From: Staphylococcus pragensis
GTDB taxonomy: Bacteria > Bacillota > Bacilli > Staphylococcales > Staphylococcaceae
Length of the DNA stretch: 64,000 bases
NCBI RefSeq assembly: GCF_004785665.1
Contig: NZ_SRPJ01000005.1
Span: 1-64,000, forward strand
Direction of reading: 5' to 3'
Numbering within the stretch: position 1 is the first letter of the stretch; each line of letters opens with the position of its first letter. Below the pieces are notes generated by a model, which did no database searches, was not told the DNA's origin, and saw nothing but the letters and a program-made list of their open reading frames with translations. This document shows positions 1 to 9,149 of this stretch, piece after piece. A program made the position numbers and the translations under genes.

Positions 1-89
1 GATTTTTATCTTTAATTCTTAATGTATTTAATATAGACTTACACATAGGCGCATTACCTTTCTTTTTTATTTGGTGTGGTAGCTAATAA

Positions 90-308
90 TTATAGAGGTA
101 ATTGCGCTATTTTTGTATTCAAAACATGAAAATTGGGAATAATATTGAGTAAAAATCCTATCATAAATAACGCCGGAGCAATATTTTTCATCACATCTAG
201 AAAAAGAATAAGAATTAAACTGATTAGACCTAAAAAAATAAATAAATTTGAAATATAATTAAGCGTTTTACACCAAACTGGTTCTTCATTTATCTTCTTA
301 TCACTCAT
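90..308 (-). CDS. Small two-helix membrane protein, unknown function
   Basis: This encodes 72 residues that I do not recognise. After a polar start (about residues 1-18) there are two hydrophobic stretches, about 19-37 and 43-60, so it is probably a small integral membrane protein. An AAGGAG ribosome binding site lies 8 bases before the ATG, which supports real translation. It is transcribed in the same direction as the phosphoesterase and importer genes next to it, but it is separated from them by about 90 bp and may have its own promoter. Its role is unknown. Confidence 0.55.
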   Translation of the reverse strand: MSDKKINEEPVWCKTLNYISNLFIFLGLISLILILFLDVMKNIAPALFMIGFLLNIIPNFHVLNTKIAQLPL

Positions 309-395
309 TTTTTAACTCCTTCTTAATGATTAATTGATTGCTACGTACACTTTATATCATACAAACTTATTATTTTGAAACTAAATTACGGTTTC

Positions 396-1022
396 TTATA
401 AATTTCTACTCATTGTTTTAATAACGACTTCTTTCTTTTCATCTAAGACATCAATTGAATACTTTATTCGATTCGTTAAATCTACTAACGTTAAATATTT
501 ATCATGACCTGCTCCAGTGTCTATGCCGATAATTCTATTTTCAAAAAGAAGTTCGTCATCTTCATAACCAAGTCTAAAATTCGGTACATGCCCATGAACT
601 AAAACTTTATTTTCAGGTAAATTTAAATTTAATTCCTTAGGTTGATGTCCCGTCACGATACTGCGGTCTTGATGTTGTAAATCTTTGTTAGTATCAATGC
701 CTGCATGGGCAAAGATGTAGTTATCTAATATTTTAATATGTGGCAATTCTTCAATAAAATGACGCCACTCTAAAGCTTGTTCCTCATCACTTTCCAACCA
801 TCTCATTTCATGATTACCAATTAACACAATGGCACCTTCTGCTTGTAATTGCTTAACTAATTTCAAAGTGCCTATTGAGTCAGGGCCTTTATTCACATAA
901 TCACCTACTAAGATAAGTTGATCATTTTTCGAGTTATATTTTGTGACCTCTAGTAATTGTGATAAGGAGTCTACGTGGCCATGAATATCAGAAACAGCTA
1001 AAATTCTTTTCTTCAACGGCAT
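396..1022 (-). CDS. PPP-family metallophosphoesterase (Ser/Thr phosphatase or ApaH-like)
   Basis: This is a 208-residue calcineurin-like phosphoesterase. The metal-binding motifs appear in canonical order: SDIHGH near residue 11, GDYVNKGPDS near 41, GNHE near 69, HAGI near 106 and a late VHGH near 143. This set is typical of PPP-type protein phosphatases and of bacterial ApaH/PrpE-like enzymes, which need two metal ions; the substrate cannot be read from sequence. The gene starts 9 bp after the stop of the upstream importer permease, so it is probably the last gene of that operon. A link between phosphatase and importer is only positional. Confidence 0.85.
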   Translation of the reverse strand: MPLKKRILAVSDIHGHVDSLSQLLEVTKYNSKNDQLILVGDYVNKGPDSIGTLKLVKQLQAEGAIVLIGNHEMRWLESDEEQALEWRHFIEELPHIKILDNYIFAHAGIDTNKDLQHQDRSIVTGHQPKELNLNLPENKVLVHGHVPNFRLGYEDDELLFENRIIGIDTGAGHDKYLTLVDLTNRIKYSIDVLDEKKEVVIKTMSRNL

Positions 1023-1031
1023 TGTACCCCC

Positions 1032-2684
1032 TTATTCAATTCGTTTTTTCTTTCTTTGATATATTTCAAGTATCATTAAAATAATAGAAGTTAATCCTAT
1101 AGATAAAAGTGCCATGGCCATCCCTTGTGCAGAATCGCCTTGTTCAAATTGTCGATAAATAAATGTAGAAGACGTATCTGTATTAGGCGGTCTCAACATT
1201 AAAGAAGCAACAAGTTCCCTCATCGAAATACAAAATATTAAAATCCATCCCGAAAGAATACCAGGCGTTAATAATGGTAATGTAATAGTTCTAAATAATG
1301 TCCATCCCTTACTACCAGATATTTCTGCAGCTTCAATCAAGTTTTTACTTATTTGTTGATTTACTGTTTTAATATTTTGCACAGCATATGGAATATAGAG
1401 CACAGTATAAGCAACAGCTAAGATGGCAATCGTATTGTAGATAGGTAATACATTGTATTTATTATTCCAAAAAAGTATCAGACCGATTACTACAATAATC
1501 CCTGGTACTGTATTAGGTAATAAACTTGTAAAATCTATAAAGCGACCTAACGTATTCCCTCTTTCTGTAATCAATACAACCCATAAGCCAATTAAACTCG
1601 CTAATGTGGCTGACATTGTAGCCAATAAAAAGCTATTAAATAGTGCGATGCTTCCATTGCCCGATAAAACATCAATAAAATGTTGAATTGTAAAATTATT
1701 TAAATGAAATCCTTGCGACATCTTTTTCATAAATGCGTTAGCGAAGATGCTCGCATAAGGTAAAACAATCGTTACGATCAGTTCACAAATCACATATACG
1801 TAACATAATATATTCCATTTACTTGATTGATGAATTTTAATTTTCCGACCTTTTCCAGAACTAGAGTTGATATTCGTTTTAGTCTGAAACCATTGTTGAA
1901 AAGCCCATACCGACATACTTACAGCTAATAATAAGGTTGATAATAACGCTGCTCTTTGAAAATCAATCGGCCATATTGACGCACTATGATGAATCTCAGA
2001 AGTCAGTACTCTAAACCCTATACGATTACCCATTGTAACTGGTGTCCCAAATTCTCCTATTGTTTTCACAAATATTAATAGGGCACCCATGCTATAACCC
2101 GAGATAAATAATGGCGCGATAATTTTTTTAAAACGATAAAAGAATGTCCCACCGTAAATTTCAGCCGCTTCTTCTTGAGACTGGTGAATATTCATAAGCG
2201 CATTTTTTAAAATAATATATAAAAATGGCGTCAAGTGACAGCTCATAATAAGTACCATCCCAAAAAAACTGAAAAAATAAGGCGTCATATGAGAGAAAAT
2301 AGGGCTAATTTGTTCTAGCAACCCATTTCGTTGCATCGTAAGCATCCATCCCATTGATCCAATATAGGGAGGTGTCATAAAAGGAATCATAATTAATAAA
2401 TCCAACCATTGGTGTTTTGCTAAAGTCGTTTTAGTCATAATATAGCTTAAAGGAAGGGCAATGAGCGTACATAAAATGACTACAGAAACACCTAATAGAA
2501 TGGAATTCAATAATATCTTCAAATGGTACGATTGTCCCAGTTGTTTAAGGTGATCAAAAAATGTTTGATCACCTTCTGGAACAAAGCCTTTCAACAGTAT
2601 GAGACATAAAGGCATGATGATTAAAATAAATAATACAATGAATGCTAAAATCTGATTAAATCTATTTATTAATTTGCTATTCAT
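1032..2684 (-). CDS. ABC importer permease, fused two-unit Fbp/SfuB type
   Basis: This is a 550-residue permease with two copies of the BPD_transp_1 fold, about residues 55-260 and 345-540. EAA-loop signatures are visible near residues 172-192 (EEAAEIYGG) and 443-463 (EAAEISGS). About twelve hydrophobic segments indicate a membrane channel. Fusion of both permease halves in one chain is typical of ferric-ion (FbpB/SfuB) and related phosphonate or thiamine importers. It is followed after 9 bp by the phosphoesterase and preceded by a 1-bp gap to the binding protein, so it belongs to one operon. Iron as substrate is inferred from family resemblance; no clear Fur box was found upstream. Confidence 0.85.
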   Translation of the reverse strand: MNSKLINRFNQILAFIVLFILIIMPLCLILLKGFVPEGDQTFFDHLKQLGQSYHLKILLNSILLGVSVVILCTLIALPLSYIMTKTTLAKHQWLDLLIMIPFMTPPYIGSMGWMLTMQRNGLLEQISPIFSHMTPYFFSFFGMVLIMSCHLTPFLYIILKNALMNIHQSQEEAAEIYGGTFFYRFKKIIAPLFISGYSMGALLIFVKTIGEFGTPVTMGNRIGFRVLTSEIHHSASIWPIDFQRAALLSTLLLAVSMSVWAFQQWFQTKTNINSSSGKGRKIKIHQSSKWNILCYVYVICELIVTIVLPYASIFANAFMKKMSQGFHLNNFTIQHFIDVLSGNGSIALFNSFLLATMSATLASLIGLWVVLITERGNTLGRFIDFTSLLPNTVPGIIVVIGLILFWNNKYNVLPIYNTIAILAVAYTVLYIPYAVQNIKTVNQQISKNLIEAAEISGSKGWTLFRTITLPLLTPGILSGWILIFCISMRELVASLMLRPPNTDTSSTFIYRQFEQGDSAQGMAMALLSIGLTSIILMILEIYQRKKKRIE

Positions 2685-2685
2685 T

Positions 2686-3717
2686 CTATCTCATCAATTC
2701 CGTAAATTGTTTTAATACTTTCTCACTTTTATCACTTAAATTATTCCAATCATATTTAAATTCTTTAATATCTGCTCGTTTTGCTTTATCTTTTTTCTTT
2801 TCTGCTGACTTATCTGCTGGAATTAAATAGTGATCGTCTACTTGTTTTTGTCCTTTTGAACCTGTTACATAATCCATATATTGTTTTGCTAATTCTTTAT
2901 GAGATGAAGATTTTAAAATAAATGCAGGTCGTGGAGATATAGCAGTACCTGATTTAGGATAAGCAATATCAACTGGTTCTCCCTTAGCTTTAGCTGCATA
3001 AACCATATAATCTACGCCACCATATACAACGTCATTTTCACCTTTAATAACCGATTCTAATGCTGGCTTATTAGCCCCAGCTAATTTCATTCCATTGTTT
3101 TTTAATGCTTTATATTCATCCCATGCTTTATTTCCTTCATTATTTACTTTAATAGATAATAAATCTAAAGCTGTACCAGATTCAGATGGGTCAGGTATTG
3201 CAATCTTATCTTTATATTGTGACTTAGTTAAATCTTTATCATCTTTAGGAGGGTTTTTAACATTTTTAGTATTATAAGACATACCTAAAGCACTACCGCT
3301 AAATCCGTAATAATAACCGTCTTTATCAATCCAGTCCTTGTATAACTTGTTATGATTTTTAACTTTATAAGGTTCAATTAAACCTTTCTTTTTATAATCT
3401 AAAGCTGCAGGTAAAGAAGCAAGCTGTACAACATCAGCTTTTGGGTTATCTTTTTCAGCTTCTAAACGTCCTAACACCTCACCTGTTGTACCTTGGAAGA
3501 CTTCTACTTTCTTTCCTGTTTCTTTTTCAAACTCTTTGACCATATCTTTAACTAAGTTGTCAGGTCCAGCTGCATATAAAACAAGCTTACCTTTTCCATT
3601 ACTATATGATTTCGATTTATCATCACTACTATCGCTATTTTCAGGTTTATTTTGACATGCGGCTAAAACGACAACTAATGCAAGTAATAAAAAAAGATAT
3701 TTAGTAACGTGCTTCAT
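2686..3717 (-). CDS. ABC importer substrate-binding lipoprotein
   Basis: This is a 343-residue extracellular binding protein. A lipoprotein signal peptide is clear: MKHVTKYLF, a hydrophobic core, then the lipobox VLAAC with acylated Cys21. A Ser/Asp/Lys-rich linker follows, then a type II periplasmic-binding fold starting with KLVLYAAGPD. The family binds ferric iron, 2-aminoethylphosphonate or similar ligands. The sequence around residues 138-146 (GYYYGFSGS) resembles the ligand-binding region of this group, but I cannot assign the ligand. Its start overlaps the end of the ATPase gene by 17 bp and its stop sits 1 bp before the permease, which indicates translational coupling. Confidence 0.85.
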   Translation of the reverse strand: MKHVTKYLFLLLALVVVLAACQNKPENSDSSDDKSKSYSNGKGKLVLYAAGPDNLVKDMVKEFEKETGKKVEVFQGTTGEVLGRLEAEKDNPKADVVQLASLPAALDYKKKGLIEPYKVKNHNKLYKDWIDKDGYYYGFSGSALGMSYNTKNVKNPPKDDKDLTKSQYKDKIAIPDPSESGTALDLLSIKVNNEGNKAWDEYKALKNNGMKLAGANKPALESVIKGENDVVYGGVDYMVYAAKAKGEPVDIAYPKSGTAISPRPAFILKSSSHKELAKQYMDYVTGSKGQKQVDDHYLIPADKSAEKKKDKAKRADIKEFKYDWNNLSDKSEKVLKQFTELMR

Positions 3718-4783
3718 CTTTATTCTCCTCCGAATTTGAATAAATAAAATAATTTTCTGGAATGTTAAACTCTAAATTAACTTGTGTATCTTTTGCATAA
3801 GATTTAATATCGTAAAACATAACTTTTGTATTATTAATGCGAGCTAAATATTGATAACGTTCTCCTGTAAATTGAATGTTTTCTATTGTAGCTGGTAGCG
3901 ATTTTTCATTTTTTGAAATACTAATATTTTCTGGACGTACAAGTACGCCACATTCGCCACTTTTTAATGAATTAGGAACTTCAAATTTAAAATCATCCAA
4001 CGTTTTGAAATATTGATTATCTATAGCTCCTTCAATATATGTACCTTTTCCAATAAATGTAGCGATTTTTTTAGATTTTGGATGGTAATATAGGTTTTCC
4101 GGCGAACCTTTTTGAATAATTTGACCTTGAGATAGTACGATAATTTCATCAGACATTGTCATGGCTTCATTTTGGTCATGAGTCACAAATATAGCTGTCA
4201 TGTTATTTTCTTTAATTAATCGTTTTATGAGTATTTGCATATCTTCTCGTAAAGTGGCATCAAGTGCAGATAAAGGTTCATCCATTAAAATCAATTTTGA
4301 CTGCGATATAATAGCACGTGCTAATGAGACACGTTGCTGTTGTCCTCCAGATAACTGATGAATCGCTTTGTCCCAATGTTCTTCTAGATGAACTTCTTTT
4401 AAAGCATCCATGACGCGTTGTTTTAAATTTTTTGTATCTTTTTTTACTTTTAACGGATAGGCTACATTTTGAAATACGGACATATGAGGCCATAAAGCAA
4501 AATCTTGAAATACCATCCCTAAATCTCGATTTGCTGGAGAAATGAAACGTTTATTTTCTGTAGAATAGTATGTATTCTCGTCATGTATGATTTTTCCGAA
4601 GTCAGGTTTTTCTAGCCCTGCTATGAGTCGTAATAACGTCGTTTTACCACAACCCGATTCTCCCAATAAAGAAACAAACTTTCCATTTTCAATTGTTAAA
4701 CTCACATCTTTAATTACATTCTTTTTATCAAACGATTTTTTAATATTTACTAACTCTAATGTCATCTTTTCACCTCTTTTCAA
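3701..4783 (-). CDS. ABC importer ATPase, FbpC/PotA family
   Basis: This is a 360-residue ATP-binding subunit and the first gene of the importer operon. Walker A is GESGCGKTT near residue 37, the signature LSGGQQQR near 144, Walker B ILMDEPLSALD near 165 and the H-loop THD near 200. After about residue 240 there is a TOBE-like regulatory domain, as in PotA, FbpC and MalK. The annotated ATG is preceded by AAAAGAGGTG; the first six residues could be leader, because an internal ATG at residue 7 (MTLELVNIKK) sits after the GAGGTG and fits the family better. The start is therefore uncertain by 18 bp. Confidence 0.87.
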   Translation of the reverse strand: MKRGEKMTLELVNIKKSFDKKNVIKDVSLTIENGKFVSLLGESGCGKTTLLRLIAGLEKPDFGKIIHDENTYYSTENKRFISPANRDLGMVFQDFALWPHMSVFQNVAYPLKVKKDTKNLKQRVMDALKEVHLEEHWDKAIHQLSGGQQQRVSLARAIISQSKLILMDEPLSALDATLREDMQILIKRLIKENNMTAIFVTHDQNEAMTMSDEIIVLSQGQIIQKGSPENLYYHPKSKKIATFIGKGTYIEGAIDNQYFKTLDDFKFEVPNSLKSGECGVLVRPENISISKNEKSLPATIENIQFTGERYQYLARINNTKVMFYDIKSYAKDTQVNLEFNIPENYFIYSNSEENKDEARY

Positions 4784-4901
4784 TATTTACTATAAAAAAA
4801 GGTTGTTTATATTAATTGAATATATTATTAATGTATATCAAAAAAATTTATAAAAAATTGAAGTTTAAATAGATTTAATCTATATAATAGTTCGTGAAAA
4901 A

Positions 4902-4942
4902 GAAAAGCTGTTTAATTCTCTTCTCGAATTAAACAGCTTTTC
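4902..4942 (-). terminator. Perfect 16-bp stem-loop, terminator
   Basis: The arms at 4902-4917 and 4927-4942 pair perfectly around a 9-base loop. On the minus strand the stem is followed by a T-run. It lies between the signal peptidase gene and the importer operon, and probably acts as a second stop for read-through from the signal peptidase. Confidence 0.7.
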
Positions 4943-4999
4943 AATTAGTATAATGACAATAATTACCTATAAACACGCCTTCATAACAGTTTTCATAAA

Positions 5000-5039
5000 A
5001 AAAGTTGCTTCACACGTAATAACGCATTAAGCAACTTTT
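5000..5039 (-). terminator. Rho-independent terminator of the signal peptidase gene
   Basis: The arms AAAAGTTGCTT (5000-5010) and AAGCAACTTTT (5029-5039) pair perfectly. On the minus strand the stem ends in a run of T (4997-5003). It starts 10 bp after the signal peptidase stop codon. Confidence 0.8.
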
Positions 5040-5048
5040 CCTATATTA

Positions 5049-5621
5049 TTAAAATGTACCTGGATTAAAATTTGCTTTCCACTCATTGAACGGCCAGTAT
5101 CTTAATACAACTTTACCTACAAGTTGTTTCTTATCGATTAAACCGACTTCTGGGAAACGACTATCCACACTATTTTGTCTATTATCTCCTAAAACTAAAT
5201 ATTTGTCTTTAGGAATTTTAGTTTCTCCATTAGCACCTTCAAGTTGGCTAGATTTGAATGTACCTGTTAAGTATTCACCTTGTTTGTGCTTTTTATTGTA
5301 ATCTAAATACGGTTCAGATACTTTTTTATCATTTACGTATAATTGATCTTTTTTATATTCTACTTTATCGCCAGGTGTACCGATGACACGTTTGATAAAG
5401 TCGCGTTGTGCATCTTCATGAAAGACCACGACATCTCCATTATCGATATGATTTAATGATTTTGAAATTTTACTTACGATTACTTTATTTCTGTCTTGGA
5501 ACGTTGGATACATTGAAGAACCTGATACGGTATAAGAAACACCAATAAATTTCCATACTAGCCCCACTACTAAGAGGGCTACACCAATGGCTACGACCCA
5601 TTCAATTATTTCTTTTTTCAA
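5049..5621 (-). CDS. spsB: Type I signal peptidase, SpsB-like
   Basis: This membrane-bound Ser/Lys protease removes signal peptides from exported proteins. A single N-terminal membrane anchor is followed by the catalytic serine box SGSSMYPT, then the catalytic lysine box FIKRVIGTPGD and box E GDNRQNSVDSR. An open frame begins at 5639, but family alignment (MKKEIIEW) and a GGCGGGG ribosome site point to the TTG at 5621, giving 190 residues. Staphylococcus aureus has an inactive/active spsA-spsB pair; here there is one catalytic-type gene, alone, with its own promoter and two terminators. It may be an extra copy rather than the main spsB. Confidence 0.85.
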   Translation of the reverse strand: MKKEIIEWVVAIGVALLVVGLVWKFIGVSYTVSGSSMYPTFQDRNKVIVSKISKSLNHIDNGDVVVFHEDAQRDFIKRVIGTPGDKVEYKKDQLYVNDKKVSEPYLDYNKKHKQGEYLTGTFKSSQLEGANGETKIPKDKYLVLGDNRQNSVDSRFPEVGLIDKKQLVGKVVLRYWPFNEWKANFNPGTF

Positions 5622-5652
5622 GTTAACCCCGCCTATCATCTTTTATAAACAT

Positions 5653-5680
5653 AATTTACTTTATCACAAATTCATTGCAA
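5653..5680 (-). promoter_or_regulatory. Putative promoter of the signal peptidase gene
   Basis: On the minus strand, TTGCAA (5675-5680), a 16-bp spacer and TAAATT (5653-5658) form a SigA-like promoter about 30 bp before the TTG start. Neither box is perfect. Confidence 0.4.
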
Positions 5681-5942
5681 AGTCGTTTCACTTATTTTTA
5701 AATATGATAACGTTCTTGACTTCCATCTTCTTTTGGAAAATATGTATGTTTCACATAGTGTCCTGCGACCACATTTTTTGTCAGTCAAAATAGAACATCT
5801 TCTCATCATAAAATCCTTGAGATTTATATATATGATTTCCTCTCTATTGTCTCGATAGCTTCATAGTAACAAACCTCTTACATGATTACTATTCAAGTTG
5901 TCACTTTTAAGAATGCCCAACTACTTATTTTTCCAAAAAATA

Positions 5943-5994
5943 ATCTAACCTTTCACATCCGTAAGATATGGCTCCTACTTTGTAAGATTAGATA
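5943..5994 (+). promoter_or_regulatory. Imperfect inverted repeat upstream of yxeA-vraDEH, possible BraR-type operator
   Basis: ATCTAACCTTTCAC at 5943-5956 and TGTAAGATTAGAT at 5981-5993 form an imperfect dyad, and a half-site-like CACATCCGTAAG lies between. BceR/BraR-type regulators bind dyads upstream of BceAB-like transporters. The site lies about 60 bp before the first gene of the operon. That this is the regulator's operator is inference. The rest of the 5681-6055 gap holds no gene I can support. Confidence 0.35.
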
Positions 5995-6055
5995 AAGGCA
6001 GTGATAACGCAACACTCCTACAATTATAAATGTAATAGAAAAAGGAGTGAGGATA

Positions 6056-6457
6056 TTGAAAACATTAAGAAATATTCTAATTGCAGTCGTTATTATTGCA
6101 ATTATTGCTGTAGGAGGACTATTCGGATTAAATGCATATTCAGATAAACATCCTAATAATCGTTCAGTCAATGATTGGAATAAACTCAACCCCCTAGCAC
6201 CAACATATGCATATTATGTTAAAACCCAAAAACCATCAAAAGTTGAAACGTTAGATAAAGAAAAAGACTTTTATCTCTATCATTACGATCAAAAAGGCTA
6301 CACAAAAGATGGTAAATCTAAAAAAATTGAATATACAGCACCTAAAAAATTAAAAACAGATCATTATCTAGTTGTAAAAGAAAAATCACATACTATTACT
6401 TCATATGAAGAAGTTAAAAAATCAGATATTCCTAATAAAGCTAAAGAAAAACTATAA
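6056..6457 (+). CDS. yxeA: YxeA-family (DUF1093) exported protein
   Basis: The protein has 133 residues with an N-terminal hydrophobic signal or anchor (NILIAVVIIAIIAVGGLFGL) followed by a small basic extracellular domain. It resembles the Bacillus subtilis YxeA family, whose gene lies with the BceAB-like transporter yxdLM. Here it also precedes a BceAB-type transporter by 24 bp, which supports the assignment. A frame opens with GTG at 6047, but that codon overlaps the AAGGAG ribosome site, so the TTG at 6056 is the likely start. The molecular role of the family is not known; peptide-antibiotic stress is inferred from context. Confidence 0.75.
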   Translation: MKTLRNILIAVVIIAIIAVGGLFGLNAYSDKHPNNRSVNDWNKLNPLAPTYAYYVKTQKPSKVETLDKEKDFYLYHYDQKGYTKDGKSKKIEYTAPKKLKTDHYLVVKEKSHTITSYEEVKKSDIPNKAKEKL

Positions 6458-6481
6458 AATCAGATAAGGAGCGTTGCAACA

Positions 6482-7240
6482 ATGACAATTTTAAATGTGA
6501 ATCATTTATCTAAAGTATATGGAAGTAAACAAAAATTCAAAGCACTTAATGATATTAACTTTTCAGTAGAAAAAGGAGAATTTGTAGCAATCATGGGGCC
6601 TTCTGGCTCAGGTAAAACAACGCTTTTAAACGTGATTAGCTCAATTGACAGTATTTCTAGTGGCACTGTAGAAGTCGATGGCAATGTAATTAATAAACTA
6701 TCTGATAAAAAATTAGCGCAATTTCGTAAAAAGGAACTGGGGTTCATTTTCCAAGATTACAGTGTTCTTCCTACTTTAACCGTTAAAGAAAATATTATGT
6801 TACCGTTATCTGTTCAAAAAGTAAGTAAGGACGATATGGAGAAACATTATAAAGAAGTGACGGAAGCGCTCGGCATTTATGATTTAAGCAATAAATACCC
6901 AAGTGAGATTTCAGGTGGGCAACAACAACGTACCGCTGCAGCGCGTGCCTTTGTACACAAACCTTCTATTATATTTGCCGATGAACCAACCGGAGCTCTA
7001 GATTCTAAAAGTGCGAAAGATTTATTAAATCGCTTAGAAGAAATGAACAAAAAATTCAATAGTACTATCATCATGGTTACGCATGATCCTTCAGCAGCTA
7101 GTTTCTCTGAGCGCGTTATTATGTTAAAAGACGGTAATATTCATTCAGAAATTCATCAACAGAATAAATCTAAACAAGATTATTATAAGGAAATTATTCA
7201 ATTACAGTCAGCCCTAGGTGGTGTCGCAAATGACGTTTAA
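6482..7240 (+). CDS. vraD: BceA/VraD-type ABC transporter ATPase
   Basis: This 252-residue ATPase has Walker A GPSGSGKTT near residue 38, Q-loop FQDYSVLPTL near 93, signature SGGQQQR near 145, Walker B IIFADEPTGALD near 165 and H-loop THD near 200. The ADEPTGALD form is typical of the LolD/MacB/BceA class, which drives FtsX-type permeases. With the next two genes it matches the VraD-VraE-VraH set, which in S. aureus confers resistance to nisin, gallidermin and bacitracin-type peptides. An AAGGAG site lies 10 bp before the ATG, and the 3' end overlaps vraE by 11 bp. Confidence 0.88.
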   Translation: MTILNVNHLSKVYGSKQKFKALNDINFSVEKGEFVAIMGPSGSGKTTLLNVISSIDSISSGTVEVDGNVINKLSDKKLAQFRKKELGFIFQDYSVLPTLTVKENIMLPLSVQKVSKDDMEKHYKEVTEALGIYDLSNKYPSEISGGQQQRTAAARAFVHKPSIIFADEPTGALDSKSAKDLLNRLEEMNKKFNSTIIMVTHDPSAASFSERVIMLKDGNIHSEIHQQNKSKQDYYKEIIQLQSALGGVANDV

Positions 7241-9113
7241 TCAAATTACGCTCAAAAATTTAAAAAGTAATATAAAGAACTATGCACTTTATTTATTCTC
7301 TTTAGTGCTCAGTATTATTTTGTATTTTAGCTTTGTCACTTTGCAATATACACATAGTTTAAATAGTAGTGAATCACCTGGGATTATTCGTAATGGCGCT
7401 AAAGTCGGCTCTGTATTTTTATTCATTATTATCATTGTTTTCTTAATGTATGCAAATCACTTATTTATTAAGCGACGTACACGTGAATTTGCGTTATTTC
7501 AATTAATTGGGCTAACGCGTGGCAATATTTTAAGAATGTTAGCCATTGAACAACTAACATTTTTCATTATAACTGGCATCATTGGCATTCTCATTGGTAC
7601 TTTAGTGTCAGTTGGCTTACTCAATATACTAGTTAAGATGATGCATTTATCGGTCCATGTAGCCATCGGATTTGAGCTACCTGCGTTAATTCAAACTATC
7701 TTAATGCTTGTACTTGCATTTATCTTGATTATTATTCAGGACTCCCTTTTCCTAAAAAGAAGAACTATCCTTACAATGATGAAGGATAGTACGAAGACTG
7801 AAGCAACAAAAGCTAAGATTACACCGGCCGAATTAGTTGCAGGTATTCTAGGCATCGTGATGATTGCATTTGGTTATTACATGTCTACTGAGCTGTTTGG
7901 TACGTTTAGACAATTAACAATGAGCTTACTTACACCATTTATTATTCTATTCTTAACTGTAGTAGGCGCTTATCTCTTCTTTAGAAGCTCTGTTTCAATA
8001 ATCTTTAAATCCCTTAAGAAAGCTAAACATGGACGCGTATCTATTACAGATGTCGTCTTCACATCATCAATTATGCACCGAATGAAGAAAAATGCGATGT
8101 CATTAACAGTTATCGCAGTTATTTCAGCAGTAACAGTAACAGTCCTATGTTTCGGCGTAGTAAGCAAAGCTAATGCTGACTATTCAATCCAATCTATGGC
8201 ACCACAAGATATTAACTTTGCTCAAAAAAGTTCAGCAGAAAAGTTAAAACATTCTTTAGATCAACGTCATATTAATTATGATGAGAAACATTATGAAAGT
8301 GCGAATATGCGCATGGGTAAAAATGATGTGTTAACAAGTAAAACGGATGATGATTTTTCACATGCTGAAATGGGAATAACGCCAGATAAAAATATTAAGG
8401 GCAATCATGCGACTATTACGAACTTACAAGGCCCTATCGAAGGTATGGTAGATGTTCATATAGACAAAGATATTACACTTATTGGTAAGACGAAAAAAAC
8501 ATTCCATGTCGACAAAAAAGATGACTCTGGAATCATCCCAGGCAATGCTTCAATGGGTGGTCCAGTACTAAAAGTAAGTCCAGAAAATTATCAAGCCTTA
8601 AAATCAAAAGATAAAATAATGCATCAATACGGTATCAATATTAAAGATAAGCATGATCTTCCTAAAGCTGAAAAGATAGCTAAAAAAATATATCCTCAAG
8701 TTCCTCTTCAAAGTGAAATCAAAAAATTGATTGATGAAAATATGGGTATATTAATGTTTGTCTCTTCATTCTTAGGACTTGCATTCTTAATTGCGGCAGG
8801 CTGCATCATCTATATTAAACAGATGGATGAAACAGAAGATGAAGTGAATAATTACCGTATCTTAAGACGTATCGGTTTTACACACACTGATATGATGAAA
8901 GGTTTAGCAATGAAGATTCTATTCAACTTTGGTTTACCACTAATTGTCGCATTGTTACACGCACTATTTGCTGCTATGGCCTTCATGAAATTCGTTGGCG
9001 AATACGCACCAGTAGCAATTCTAGTTGTCATGGTTATTTATTCACTGGTATACCTTATCTTTGCAGCTATTTCATTCGTGCATGCTAATCGCATTATCAA
9101 ACAATCTATCTAA
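7230..9113 (+). CDS. vraE: BceB/VraE-type ABC permease
   Basis: This is a permease of about 627 residues with FtsX-like domains, about residues 55-175 and 515-620, and ten predicted helices. Between helices VII and VIII lies a soluble extracellular loop of about 200 residues (roughly 315-510). That large loop is the hallmark of BceB-type permeases and is thought to sense or bind the peptide-lipid II complex. The frame opens at 7218, but the ATG at 7230 (MTFNQIT) fits the family and has an AGGTGG ribosome site. It overlaps vraD, so translation is probably coupled. Confidence 0.87.
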   Translation: MTFNQITLKNLKSNIKNYALYLFSLVLSIILYFSFVTLQYTHSLNSSESPGIIRNGAKVGSVFLFIIIIVFLMYANHLFIKRRTREFALFQLIGLTRGNILRMLAIEQLTFFIITGIIGILIGTLVSVGLLNILVKMMHLSVHVAIGFELPALIQTILMLVLAFILIIIQDSLFLKRRTILTMMKDSTKTEATKAKITPAELVAGILGIVMIAFGYYMSTELFGTFRQLTMSLLTPFIILFLTVVGAYLFFRSSVSIIFKSLKKAKHGRVSITDVVFTSSIMHRMKKNAMSLTVIAVISAVTVTVLCFGVVSKANADYSIQSMAPQDINFAQKSSAEKLKHSLDQRHINYDEKHYESANMRMGKNDVLTSKTDDDFSHAEMGITPDKNIKGNHATITNLQGPIEGMVDVHIDKDITLIGKTKKTFHVDKKDDSGIIPGNASMGGPVLKVSPENYQALKSKDKIMHQYGINIKDKHDLPKAEKIAKKIYPQVPLQSEIKKLIDENMGILMFVSSFLGLAFLIAAGCIIYIKQMDETEDEVNNYRILRRIGFTHTDMMKGLAMKILFNFGLPLIVALLHALFAAMAFMKFVGEYAPVAILVVMVIYSLVYLIFAAISFVHANRIIKQSI

Positions 9114-9149
9114 GGTGCTTGGTCAAACGTAAAGAAAGAAGGTATCTAA

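Noticed and set aside
4784..4900. Fur box upstream of the Fbp-like importer
   Set aside because: The region is AT-rich with loose ATAAT-like words, but no 15- or 19-bp dyad convincing enough to call.
5693..5770. parS-like or CRE-like palindromes near the signal peptidase promoter (TTTCAC motifs)
   Set aside because: The sequences do not reach the parS consensus TGTTTCACGTGAAACA or a good CRE; only short half-sites match.
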